The notes under the pieces were generated by a model. That model saw nothing but the letters and a program-made list of their open reading frames with translations, was not told the origin of the DNA and did no database searches. From an uncultured Chitinophagaceae bacterium (GTDB lineage Bacteria > Bacteroidota > Bacteroidia > Chitinophagales > Chitinophagaceae), in assembly GCA_937907395.1 (NCBI GenBank), contig CALCII010000014.1, positions 1 to 64,000 of the forward strand: 64,000 nucleotides of DNA. Reading direction: 5' to 3'. Of the stretch, positions 33,984-42,463 are shown in pieces; the stretch's first letter is position 1; each line of letters starts with the position of its first letter. The position numbers and the translations under genes are program-made.

Positions 33984-33991
33984 CAAAGATA
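33984..33991 (-). promoter_or_regulatory. Promoter box of the cysS leader transcript
   Basis: TATCTTTG on the minus strand matches TAnnTTTG. A TTTG lies 24 nt further upstream (34019-34016), inside the end of the upstream gene. It predicts a transcript start at or just before the leader-peptide ATG. Confidence 0.6.
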
Positions 33992-34003
33992 AGGGTTCCT
34001 TGC

Positions 34004-35143
34004 TTACCTGCGGGGCAAATCAAACTCGGCTACCAGCGGCAAATGGTCGCTGAGTGGCGTGTTCATGGGACCGAAACGTTCAAGGGTTACAGAGGGGCTG
34101 TAAAAGATATTGTCGATTCGTAAGGTAGGCGCCAGGAAGCGGAACGTACGGCCCAGTCCCGATCCCTTTTTAACATGTGCATCCTTCAGCTTATCTGCAA
34201 TGGCCTGGTAGGAATAGGAATTGGGCACATCATTAAAATCGCCGCACAATATCACTTCATGCGGACTACGGGCCACTTCATCCCTTACATCTTCCACTTG
34301 AATAGCACGCAACAGGTTGGCGGCTTTGATTTTTGAAATCAGGTAGCGTCCGGCTTTTTTTACACCATCCATATCCTGCTGATCAATGTTTTCAATAAAG
34401 TCATAATCCTTTTTTACAAAGTGCATGCTTTGCAAATGAACATTGAAGAAACGAATGGTATCATTTCCTATCAATATATCGGCCCATAAATAGGTGTGAT
34501 TGTATTCACGTAATGATTGCTTGCGCTCCCATTTCAAAATGGGATAGTTTGAAAAAAGCGCTACACAAAAGGGGAAATACTTTTCATTCCGGGCTCCGGC
34601 GTTGGTATGCACACCAAAACGTCGATCGTTACCGGCAATCACATACTTATAACCCAACCGTTTCCGCACATTATCCAATGAAATAGAGCTGTTGCTGTCA
34701 AGCGAAAAAACAAACTCCTGTACCGCCAGCACATCTGCCCGTAAGGAACGGGTATACTGCAACATACCCGGATCGAGTGTTCCGTTGTTTTCATAAAAAT
34801 TATACAAATGCACATTCCATGTTGCCATCCTGAAACCTTCCTTTTTATTGATAGTTACCGGATTGGCTTGGTGAAAACCAAATACAGAACGGATAAACCC
34901 GAAGCAAAGAACCAATGTAATAATTGGGATAACCGACAATTTAGGTTTTATAATGAGCCAGAAAATAAGAAAGCCCAGCTGAAGCAGTAACAGGAAAGGA
35001 AACACCATGGCCAACAGATTCAAGATCCAGAAATAATTCTGATCGGTGTGCGGCAACACATACAACAGCAACATACACACGCTTACAAACAGGTTGCAGC
35101 TGATGATAAATTGTTTGGTAACATTACGAATGATGCCCGGCAT
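34004..35143 (-). CDS. Membrane-anchored endonuclease/exonuclease/phosphatase (EEP) family protein
   Basis: A 379-residue protein with three N-terminal transmembrane segments (about 10-95) and a C-terminal EEP fold. Motifs: MATWNVHLYNFY (about 106-117), AVQEFVF (about 139-145), the CGDFNDVPNS metal motif (about 301-310) and a terminal LSDHLPLVAEF (about 366-376). The family includes nucleases, phosphatases and lipid phosphodiesterases; the substrate is unknown. It lies 9 nt downstream of a rhomboid gene in a tight minus-strand row. Confidence 0.85.
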   Translation of the reverse strand: MPGIIRNVTKQFIISCNLFVSVCMLLLYVLPHTDQNYFWILNLLAMVFPFLLLLQLGFLIFWLIIKPKLSVIPIITLVLCFGFIRSVFGFHQANPVTINKKEGFRMATWNVHLYNFYENNGTLDPGMLQYTRSLRADVLAVQEFVFSLDSNSSISLDNVRKRLGYKYVIAGNDRRFGVHTNAGARNEKYFPFCVALFSNYPILKWERKQSLREYNHTYLWADILIGNDTIRFFNVHLQSMHFVKKDYDFIENIDQQDMDGVKKAGRYLISKIKAANLLRAIQVEDVRDEVARSPHEVILCGDFNDVPNSYSYQAIADKLKDAHVKKGSGLGRTFRFLAPTLRIDNIFYSPSVTLERFGPMNTPLSDHLPLVAEFDLPRR

Positions 35144-35152
35144 TCAGGTGGT

Positions 35153-36070
35153 TTATGATTCGCTTGCTTTTTTTAAAATATCTTTTTCTTCCTGCGTGAG
35201 TGATTGATACCCTTTCTGACTGATTTTGTCGAGAATCTCATCAACACGTTGCTGCGTTAAATTAGGCGTTTTTTTAAAAGGTTGTTTGCCTTCTGTTTTA
35301 TAAAACATTTCTTTTCGCACGGCACCTTGTGGTTTTTTAGCAGCAGGATTAAACAAATTAAAAAACCAATTATATACCTGGTGCATCCAGGCGCCGGGCT
35401 CATGTCCATTACGGATCAGCTTTACATATAAAAAGCCGGTTACAGCCCCACCCAGGTGTGAAAGATGAAAGGGAAAAGATTCGCTTGCCAAACCGGCAAA
35501 ATCGATAATTACATAAATCAAGGTAATCACCCATAGTGGTATGCCGCCATTGATCATGGGGAACACACGATAATCGGGCGCCAGTATCGTTGTGGCAATC
35601 GCAATAGCCATAATGGCGGCTCCGGCCCCTGAAAAATGAAAAAGTGAAACCGATGGTGCAAAATGCGGCAACAGGTTAGCACTGGCAACAAACAAAACAG
35701 ATCCCACCAATGCGCCATAGATATACAATGGGACCACATGTTTGTTTCCCACTAAATCCTGGAACAAATAACCAAAGGCCCAGAAGAAAAACATATTGCC
35801 AATGAGTTGCCACACAGAATCCTGCGTGAACATATGCGTGATTAAGACCCAAGGTTTTGTAATAAACTCCGGCAAAGATGCAGGCAATGTAAACCAATGG
35901 AGAATTTCACGATCAAAGTTGGACAAATCAAGGTCGCTCAGTACATATACAATACGAATAAAACTGAGAATGATAAACATCAGCACATTGATGTAGATGA
36001 GCATCAGCAATGCATCTCCGTCTTCCCCAAAGCGTATCCTGTTCTTCTTTTCTGCTACACTATATTTCAT
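35153..36070 (-). CDS. Rhomboid-family protein lacking the catalytic serine (pseudoprotease)
   Basis: A 305-residue rhomboid fold with six hydrophobic segments and a basic soluble C-terminal tail (about 230-305). Two of the three diagnostic positions have changed: the GxSG motif reads GAGA (Gly150 in place of the catalytic Ser), and the HxxxN motif of the second helix reads QLIGN (Gln88/Asn92). His205 (SHLGG) is kept. It should not be a serine protease, like eukaryotic iRhoms. An intact rhomboid is encoded 11 nt upstream, so the pair may work together. The tail resembles a UBA/CUE-like or DUF6576-type helix pair (TQQRVDEILDKISQKGYQSL). Confidence 0.85.
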   Translation of the reverse strand: MKYSVAEKKNRIRFGEDGDALLMLIYINVLMFIILSFIRIVYVLSDLDLSNFDREILHWFTLPASLPEFITKPWVLITHMFTQDSVWQLIGNMFFFWAFGYLFQDLVGNKHVVPLYIYGALVGSVLFVASANLLPHFAPSVSLFHFSGAGAAIMAIAIATTILAPDYRVFPMINGGIPLWVITLIYVIIDFAGLASESFPFHLSHLGGAVTGFLYVKLIRNGHEPGAWMHQVYNWFFNLFNPAAKKPQGAVRKEMFYKTEGKQPFKKTPNLTQQRVDEILDKISQKGYQSLTQEEKDILKKASES

Positions 36071-36081
36071 ACATGCATTTT

Positions 36082-36924
36082 TTAATAAAACGTACGCCGG
36101 TCATTTTTGTTCCAGTAGTACACCAATAAAAACCCAATCAGTGCTCCGCCCAGGTGCGCAAAATGAGCCACATTACCGCCACTGTTATTCACTCCCATCC
36201 ACAACTCAGCTGCAGCATATAAAATCACAAACCATTTGGCTTTGATGGGGAAGAAAAAATAGATATAAATCTTAGTATTGGGAAACAGGTACCCGAAGGC
36301 AGCCAATGTTCCAAACACAGCTCCCGATGCGCCTAGTGTAGGCACATTCAAACTCACCCGTTGATATTCTTTTGCCAGTGATTGAGCAATATCAATATAA
36401 TTACTGTTAGAAACATCTGCCGGCCATGCTTGCTGCAGCTTGTATATTTCCAGGTTGTTGAAATACCGGAACACAGCCGGGTTTTCTTTCAGAAACACCT
36501 GGAACTCGGTAGGTGTGGTACGAGACAGGAAACCAGCTACTTCCTGTTGCAGGTAATGATATTCAATGGATAAGGTTGCCAGGTGCATGGCCGCAGCACC
36601 CAGTCCGCACAGAAAATAAAAGATCAGGAATCGTTTGGCCCCCCACAAATTCTCCAGCATGTTACCAAACATCCATAAGGCAAACATGTTAAAGAAAAAA
36701 TGAAAGAAATCGCCATGCATGAACAGATGCGTAATCAGCTGGTGTGGCTTAAACAGTGGTGATTGTACATTGTGTAGTGCGAAAAAGTCATTCACCCATT
36801 GCTCATGACCCCACATTCCTGCCGTGTATTGTGCTAATAACACCAATCCATTAATAATGATCAGGTTCTTGATCACTCCCGGAAGCACATCAAACCGTCC
36901 CGGTCTTATTTGCTGATAACTCAC
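36082..36924 (-). CDS. Rhomboid intramembrane serine protease
   Basis: A 280-residue intramembrane protease. The HxxxN motif is His75/Asn79 (HFFFN), the catalytic serine is Ser200 in GASGAVFG, and the catalytic His is His257 (AHLGG). An insertion of about 80 residues (115-195) between the third and fourth helices is longer than in E. coli GlpG and contains a charged, possibly periplasmic domain. It is the first gene of a row with the pseudoprotease and the EEP protein. Confidence 0.92.
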   Translation of the reverse strand: MSYQQIRPGRFDVLPGVIKNLIIINGLVLLAQYTAGMWGHEQWVNDFFALHNVQSPLFKPHQLITHLFMHGDFFHFFFNMFALWMFGNMLENLWGAKRFLIFYFLCGLGAAAMHLATLSIEYHYLQQEVAGFLSRTTPTEFQVFLKENPAVFRYFNNLEIYKLQQAWPADVSNSNYIDIAQSLAKEYQRVSLNVPTLGASGAVFGTLAAFGYLFPNTKIYIYFFFPIKAKWFVILYAAAELWMGVNNSGGNVAHFAHLGGALIGFLLVYYWNKNDRRTFY

Positions 36925-36994
36925 TGGCTGTACTGTTTAGTTAGAACTGCGAATTTCGGAATTCGGCAGCATTCGGTTTGTATATGTTTCATTA

Positions 36995-37019
36995 AAAAGT
37001 CCCTTAGAAAGGGACTTTT
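36995..37019 (-). terminator. Terminator after the TM2 gene
   Basis: AAAAGTCCC (36995-37003) and GGGACTTTT (37011-37019) form a 9-bp stem with a 7-nt loop just past the TM2-gene stop. It is A/T-flanked and symmetric, so it could also act on the plus strand. Confidence 0.75.
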
Positions 37020-37025
37020 ATAAGA

Positions 37026-37475
37026 TTAATAGTCGTCGAAGGTTTTACCATAGTCACCGTTTTTAGGCTTCAGGTCGCCAGTGATAATACGAATGAGGTC
37101 AATCAACGCCCAAATTCCTAAACCACCGAGCGTAAGCAACTGAATGATCCCGATTCCGGTATAACCGAGATAGAAACGGTGTATGCCCAGTCCGCCCAAA
37201 AAGGCGCAGAGTAAAGTGGCTACTAACTGGTCTTTACCCCCAGCCGATTTTTTCATTTTGTGCTGAGCTTTCTTAAAAGCCAGTTTTTCTGCAAATGAAA
37301 GCTTCTTACCTGTCAGCTTACGATAATCGGCAACCGACATGTTCATCAATTGCTCTTTAGATATCATTGTTCCGTTCACAGCAGTACCCGTATTAACAGG
37401 CTCAACCGGAACAAATGAATAACCAGTACAGGTAAAGGAAAGCAGTAAAGCAAATAAGAATACAATCTTCTTCAT
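37026..37475 (-). CDS. TM2-domain protein with signal peptide
   Basis: A 149-residue protein with an N-terminal signal/anchor (MKKIVFLFALLLSFTCTG), a basic middle (KLSFAEKLAFKKAQHKMKK at about 59-77) and a TM2 domain (about 83-137: two helices around GGLGIHRFYLGYTGIGIIQLL and GIWALIDLIRI). TM2 proteins are small membrane proteins of unclear role. It ends in an acidic tail (KTFDDY). Confidence 0.82.
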   Translation of the reverse strand: MKKIVFLFALLLSFTCTGYSFVPVEPVNTGTAVNGTMISKEQLMNMSVADYRKLTGKKLSFAEKLAFKKAQHKMKKSAGGKDQLVATLLCAFLGGLGIHRFYLGYTGIGIIQLLTLGGLGIWALIDLIRIITGDLKPKNGDYGKTFDDY

Positions 37476-37524
37476 AAGTAGTTTTTTTCTACAATATTAA
37501 ATTGTGCAGATGATATAAAAAAAA

Positions 37525-38943
37525 TCAGTGTGTGCGTAACCGTAATGCGGCCACATTCTCAATGTGATGTGTATGCGGGAACAAATCAACCGGTTGCAAC
37601 CGTTCCACTTCATATTTCTCATTGAGCAATTGAAGATCCCTGGCCTGTGTAGCCACATTGCAACTCACATACACAATGCGTGGGGCCTCCATCTCCAGTA
37701 ATTTCTTCACCAGCTTCTCATGCATACCGGCACGGGGCGGATCGGTAATGATCACATCGGGCCGGCCATGTGTTGCAAAAAACGCATCATCGCAAATATC
37801 AATCACATCACCGGCAAAGAAAGAGGCATGTTTCACATTGTTCATAGCTGCATTCTCATATGCATCATCGATGGCCTCTTTGATTACTTCCACACCAATC
37901 ACTTTGGCGGCACCTTTACTGCAAAAAATACCAATGCTTCCCGTACCGCAATACAAATCGTACACCACTTCTTTTCCTGTGAGTTGTGCAAATTCACGGG
38001 TCACACGATAGAGTTGTTCGGCTTGTTTGGTATTGGTTTGAAAGAATGATTTGGGCCCTATTTTAAATGTAAACTCTTCCAGGTTTTCGGTGATATAACC
38101 ATTCCCGTAATAAACCTGCGGCTCCAGATCATGAATACTGTCGTTCCATTTTGGATTGATCGTATATAATAAAGTCGTAATCTGCGGAAATGTTTTCAGC
38201 AACGCATCATACAGCAACTTCCGGTTTGCCACATCTTCGTACCCGAAAGTAATATTCAACATTACCTGTTGGTTAGTTGTGATGCGGACGATCATTGTCC
38301 GCAACCAGCCGGTATGTGCTTTGATATCATAAAACGGGAAACCATGCTCCTTTGCAAAATGCCTTACAAAATTGCGGATGGCATTGCTGGGCTCGGGCTG
38401 CAGGTAGCAGGTATCAATATCAATGGCTTTGTCAAAAATTTTCGGAACATGAAAACCGAGCGCAGAATCATCATATTCACGGCCGGGATCCAGATCCCTC
38501 AGTTTCATTTCTTCACGTGTGAGATAGCGCTTATTGCTGAACGTGAACTCCAGTTTGTTTCGGTACAACTGTGTTTCTGCCGATCCAATGATGGGTTCTA
38601 TCACCGGCAGTTCAATACGGCCGATGCGTTTCAGGTTCTGCTCCACTTCCCGTTGTTTGTAAACCAGTTGCTGGTCATAGGGCAACATCTGCCACTTGCA
38701 TCCGCCACACAATCCAAAATGAGCACAAAAAGGCGTTACCCGCTGGCTGGATAAGGTATGAAAATGAACCGCCTTCCCTTCTGCCCAGTCTTTCTTGCTT
38801 TTGCTGAGCAATACATCCACCACATCGCCGGGAACAGCCCCTTCTATAAACACCACTTTCCCTTCCACACGGGCAAGGGAGCGCCCTTCGGCTGCATAAT
38901 CTTCAACGGTAACCTGGTTGAGTTGTTTGTTTTTTCTTTTCAC
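37525..38943 (-). CDS. rlmD: 23S rRNA (uracil-C5)-methyltransferase RlmD-like
   Basis: A 472-residue TrmA/RlmD-type methyltransferase that makes 5-methyluridine in 23S rRNA (U1939 in E. coli). N-terminal TRAM domain (VTVEDYAAEGRSLARVEGKVVFI), iron-sulfur Cys cluster (FCAHFGLCGGCKWQM), SAM site (VYDLYCGTGSIGIF), ITDPPRAG and the catalytic Cys in VYVSCNVAT. The frame is open to 39264, across the divergent neighbour. I choose GTG at 38943 because TACCTTTG lies 4 nt upstream on this strand and the conserved protein starts there. Confidence 0.9.
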   Translation of the reverse strand: MKRKNKQLNQVTVEDYAAEGRSLARVEGKVVFIEGAVPGDVVDVLLSKSKKDWAEGKAVHFHTLSSQRVTPFCAHFGLCGGCKWQMLPYDQQLVYKQREVEQNLKRIGRIELPVIEPIIGSAETQLYRNKLEFTFSNKRYLTREEMKLRDLDPGREYDDSALGFHVPKIFDKAIDIDTCYLQPEPSNAIRNFVRHFAKEHGFPFYDIKAHTGWLRTMIVRITTNQQVMLNITFGYEDVANRKLLYDALLKTFPQITTLLYTINPKWNDSIHDLEPQVYYGNGYITENLEEFTFKIGPKSFFQTNTKQAEQLYRVTREFAQLTGKEVVYDLYCGTGSIGIFCSKGAAKVIGVEVIKEAIDDAYENAAMNNVKHASFFAGDVIDICDDAFFATHGRPDVIITDPPRAGMHEKLVKKLLEMEAPRIVYVSCNVATQARDLQLLNEKYEVERLQPVDLFPHTHHIENVAALRLRTH

Positions 38944-38947
38944 CGGG

Positions 38948-38955
38948 CAAAGGTA
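38948..38955 (-). promoter_or_regulatory. Promoter box at the rlmD start
   Basis: TACCTTTG on the minus strand, 4 nt before the chosen GTG start, predicts a leaderless or near-leaderless mRNA. A TTG is present only 15 nt upstream, shorter than the usual spacing. Confidence 0.45.
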
Positions 38956-39021
38956 ACATTCGCCAGTTTGCAATTCATTAACACCTTCCACTTTGATTTT
39001 AAATAACTTTACGCCTCCGGT

Positions 39022-40485
39022 ATGAAAAAAATCCTCTTTTTCTTTTTGGCCCTTTTCTATGGAAGTATGGCTATTTGCCAGGGCTTTTCCATCTCTGTTT
39101 CTTACAAACCGGTGGCTAAAAGCTACCTCTATCTTGGCTATTATTTCGGTGATAAAAAGTATGTACAGGATTCGGCTCTTATTCAGCCCAATGGAAAAGC
39201 AATTTTTAAAGGAAAAGAGAAACTCACGGGCGGACTGTACATTATTGTAGACGAAAAAAAACAAAGGTATTTTGATTTACTGATCGACAAAGAACAAAAC
39301 CTGGAATTACTGGTAGACAGTTCGGCTTTCACTTTAAAAAAAGTAACCGGTTCATCTGAAAACCAGCACCTGGAAGATTACCAGAAAGCCACTGCAAAAT
39401 TCTTCAGCAATTATCCGCAATGGCAGCAACAAATGGCCGAAGCAAAGACAAAAGCCGATAGCCTTGCGATTCAGGAAAAAATCAACGCAGCCTCTAATGC
39501 CGCCCAGCGCTGGAGAGATAGCTTTTGTTTAAAATACAGCGATAGTTACCTGGCATTACTGTTCCGCCTCATGAAAGAGCCGGAGTATACGATTCAAAAT
39601 GCAAAAACAAAAGAAGATACATTACAGGCCTTTTATAACTATAAACAACAATACTGGGATCAAATCAATATTGCCGATGAACGGCTGTTGCGCACACCCA
39701 TGTTCGAACAAAGGCTCAGCCGCTATTTTGAGAATGTAGTAGTGCGCCATCCGGACAGTGTTAAAAAAGAAGTCGATAAGTTTCTCTTATACAGCCGCAC
39801 CAGCAAAACCATGTTCCGTTATTACATGAACCGTTTTACAAACGAATATATGAACCCCAAATACATGGGACTGGATGTGGTATTCCTTCACCTGTTTGAA
39901 AAATACTATCTCACCAACCAGGTGGATTGGCTGGAAGCGAAAGACAAGCAACTGGTATACAACCGTGCTTACAGCATCATGGGAAATATAATTGGCGAAC
40001 CGGCATCCGATCTCAATTTGCTCGATACGGCCAATACACCTAAAAACATTTACGGCATTCAATCCCCATATACATTACTTGTATTCTGGGATCCCGATTG
40101 CAGCCACTGCCGGGAACAGGTACCTAAAATCGACAGCTTTTATCATGCCAGCTGGAAAAAAATGGGGCTAACAGTGGTAGGTATACTGGTGGATTCTGTG
40201 CGAAGCAATAAAAACAATATGCCGGCAGTTACAGCGGCCTGGACAAAATACATTCGTGAACACAAACTATACGACTGGGTTCACCTGTATCAATCATTTG
40301 AAGCAAGGGAACGGGAAATCAAGCAGAATATACCCGGTTTCCGTCAGACTTACGACGTATTTCAAACACCCACAATATATTTGCTGGATAAAGAAAAACG
40401 GATCATCGCCAAAAAGATTGGTCCGGACCAGGTGGATGACTTCCTGAAACACCAACAAAACAAATCATCGACTAATCATCCTTAA
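39022..40485 (+). CDS. Periplasmic thioredoxin-like thiol-disulfide protein
   Basis: A 487-residue exported protein: signal peptide (about 1-19, MAICQG), a DUF4369-like N-terminal beta domain (about 20-115), a helical middle domain (about 120-335, DUF5106-like) and a C-terminal thioredoxin fold with the CxxC motif CSHC (WDPDCSHCREQ, about 356-366) and the cis-Pro QTPTIYLL. This layout is typical of Bacteroidota envelope thiol proteins. It likely keeps exported thiols reduced or forms disulfides. It is followed by a PPIase gene after 9 nt. Confidence 0.88.
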   Translation: MKKILFFFLALFYGSMAICQGFSISVSYKPVAKSYLYLGYYFGDKKYVQDSALIQPNGKAIFKGKEKLTGGLYIIVDEKKQRYFDLLIDKEQNLELLVDSSAFTLKKVTGSSENQHLEDYQKATAKFFSNYPQWQQQMAEAKTKADSLAIQEKINAASNAAQRWRDSFCLKYSDSYLALLFRLMKEPEYTIQNAKTKEDTLQAFYNYKQQYWDQINIADERLLRTPMFEQRLSRYFENVVVRHPDSVKKEVDKFLLYSRTSKTMFRYYMNRFTNEYMNPKYMGLDVVFLHLFEKYYLTNQVDWLEAKDKQLVYNRAYSIMGNIIGEPASDLNLLDTANTPKNIYGIQSPYTLLVFWDPDCSHCREQVPKIDSFYHASWKKMGLTVVGILVDSVRSNKNNMPAVTAAWTKYIREHKLYDWVHLYQSFEAREREIKQNIPGFRQTYDVFQTPTIYLLDKEKRIIAKKIGPDQVDDFLKHQQNKSSTNHP

Positions 40486-40494
40486 ACGATCACC

Positions 40495-42408
40495 ATGCGT
40501 CAGTTTTTAGTTTTTTTGTTTGTAGTTGTAATAACCGGTGCCAATGCCCAAACCATTTTCAGCTATGGCAATCACCAGGTTTCACAAACCGAATTCTGGA
40601 AAGCGTATTCAAAAAACAATACAGGTCCGGTTACCGAACAGTCCATCCGTGAATATCTGGATTTGTACATCCGCTTCAAACTGAAAGTGCAGGCTGCTTA
40701 TGATGCAAAGCTGGACACCTTACCCAATATCACCAGCGATGTGGCAGGCTTTCGTGCTCAGATCATTGACCAGTACATGAGGCAGCAACCGTATACCAAA
40801 CAACTGATCACAGAAGCTGCCGAACGAAGCAATCTTGAAGTGGAAGTGGCACATATTTTCATTGCTTATCTCAAGGACAGCACAGGTGCTAAAACACAAA
40901 TTGATAAAGCATATGCAGAGTTACAGCAGGGGGCCGATTTTGGCAAAACAGCTGCTGCTTATTCCAACAACAATTATGTGAAATCATCGAATGGTTATAT
41001 TGGTTTTATAAGCGTGTTTTCACTTCCTTATGAATTTGAATCCATCGTATACGGACTGCAACCCGGTGCTTATTCAAAACCGGTAAGCGGCAAACAGGGC
41101 TGGCATATTTTTAAAGTGATCAGCAAACGTCCGGCTTCCGGCAAAATGAAAGCTGCTCATATTTTATTTGCTATTCCTCCCGGTTCCACCACAGAAGAAA
41201 AAGCAGCCATTCAGCAAAAAGCACAAACTGTTTACTACTTATTATCTCAGGGAGAAGATTTTGAGAAAACGGTTTTAGCATATAGTAATGACCGTACCAC
41301 CTATATGTCGGGCGGAGTATTACCCGATTTTACTTATGCCACTTATGATCCCACTTTCAGTAAAGCAGCTTTTGCTCTTACAAAAGATGGCGAAATCAGC
41401 AAACCGGTATTAACTGCATACGGATGGCATATTATTAAACGTATTGGATGGGAGCCTGTAAAAAGCAACCTTACAGATCCTTCTGTTTTGCAGGAATGGA
41501 CCGACAAAGTAAATGCAGATCCCCGCTTCAATATCGCCGTAAGCAAAATGAAAGATGAGATGAAAAAAGTGGCTGCCTACAAACAATTCCCTTATAATGA
41601 AAAGGCACTTTGGGCATTAACTGACTCTACACTGAAGGCAAAAAATTATGCTGCTATTTTTAAGGCAAACAAACAAAAGCAGCTTTTTCAATTAAAGGGG
41701 AAAACGGTTTCTGTGGCCGATTGGTTGCAGTATGCGAAAAGCCGTAATGCCAATACAAATGAAGCACCAACCTTCTTTCCGGCTTTGATGAAAGAATTCG
41801 TTGACAATACAGTGGAACAATATTATAAAGACCGCCTGGAATCCATCAACCAGGATTTTCTGTTTCAGCTGAACGAATTCAAAGAAGGAAGTTTATTGTT
41901 TGAAGTGATGGAACGGAAAATCTGGAGCGTGGCGCCAACAGATACAGCCGGATTGATCCGTTATTATAATAACAACAAATCAAAGTACAAATGGCAGGCA
42001 AGTGTGAATGCTGTTATTTTCAATTGTGCTGATACCAGTATTGCCCGCCAGGCGTTTGATATGATGAAAGAAAATCCCGGCAAATGGAAAGAATACATGG
42101 ACCGTTTTGGCGGAAATGCGTTGGCTGATAGCGGACGATTTGAATACAGTCAGCTTCCTGTAAAACAAGGCACCGTATTCACACCCAATACCTTTACGCC
42201 AATAGAAACAAATGCAAACGACGGATCTTCATCCTTCTGCTATATTATTAAAAATAACACCAGCGAAGACCAACGCAGTTTTGAAGAAGCAAAAGGTTTG
42301 GTGATTAACGATTACCAGACATTGCTGGAAGACAAATGGATTGCAGATCTGAAAAAGAAATATCCTTTAAAAGTGAATGAGGCAGCTATAAAGAAACTGG
42401 TAAAATAA
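40495..42408 (+). CDS. SurA-like peptidyl-prolyl isomerase with two parvulin domains
   Basis: A 637-residue exported chaperone/PPIase. Signal peptide about 1-18, an N-terminal helical domain, then two parvulin (rotamase) domains: the first begins VEVAHIFIAYLKD and ends PVSGKQGWHIFKV (about 116-210), the second begins KAAHILFAIPPG and ends PVLTAYGWHIIKRI (about 218-318). The C-terminal half is helical and less conserved. It likely assists outer-membrane protein folding. It is co-transcribed with the thioredoxin-like gene and ends at a strong terminator. Confidence 0.9.
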   Translation: MRQFLVFLFVVVITGANAQTIFSYGNHQVSQTEFWKAYSKNNTGPVTEQSIREYLDLYIRFKLKVQAAYDAKLDTLPNITSDVAGFRAQIIDQYMRQQPYTKQLITEAAERSNLEVEVAHIFIAYLKDSTGAKTQIDKAYAELQQGADFGKTAAAYSNNNYVKSSNGYIGFISVFSLPYEFESIVYGLQPGAYSKPVSGKQGWHIFKVISKRPASGKMKAAHILFAIPPGSTTEEKAAIQQKAQTVYYLLSQGEDFEKTVLAYSNDRTTYMSGGVLPDFTYATYDPTFSKAAFALTKDGEISKPVLTAYGWHIIKRIGWEPVKSNLTDPSVLQEWTDKVNADPRFNIAVSKMKDEMKKVAAYKQFPYNEKALWALTDSTLKAKNYAAIFKANKQKQLFQLKGKTVSVADWLQYAKSRNANTNEAPTFFPALMKEFVDNTVEQYYKDRLESINQDFLFQLNEFKEGSLLFEVMERKIWSVAPTDTAGLIRYYNNNKSKYKWQASVNAVIFNCADTSIARQAFDMMKENPGKWKEYMDRFGGNALADSGRFEYSQLPVKQGTVFTPNTFTPIETNANDGSSSFCYIIKNNTSEDQRSFEEAKGLVINDYQTLLEDKWIADLKKKYPLKVNEAAIKKLVK

Positions 42409-42409
42409 A

Positions 42410-42449
42410 CTCACTAAAAAATCCCGCAAATGCGGGATTTTTTAGTGAG
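42410..42449. terminator. Bidirectional terminator between the PPIase gene and metF
   Basis: A perfect 19-bp stem (42410-42428 with 42431-42449) built around CCCGCA/TGCGGG and flanked by A6/T6 runs. It serves both convergent genes. Confidence 0.95.
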
Positions 42450-42463
42450 CAGAAAATGCTGAA

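Noticed and set aside
37525..39264. rlmD start at 39264 with 579 residues
   Set aside because: It would overlap the divergent thioredoxin-like gene; conserved sequence and a promoter box support GTG at 38943.
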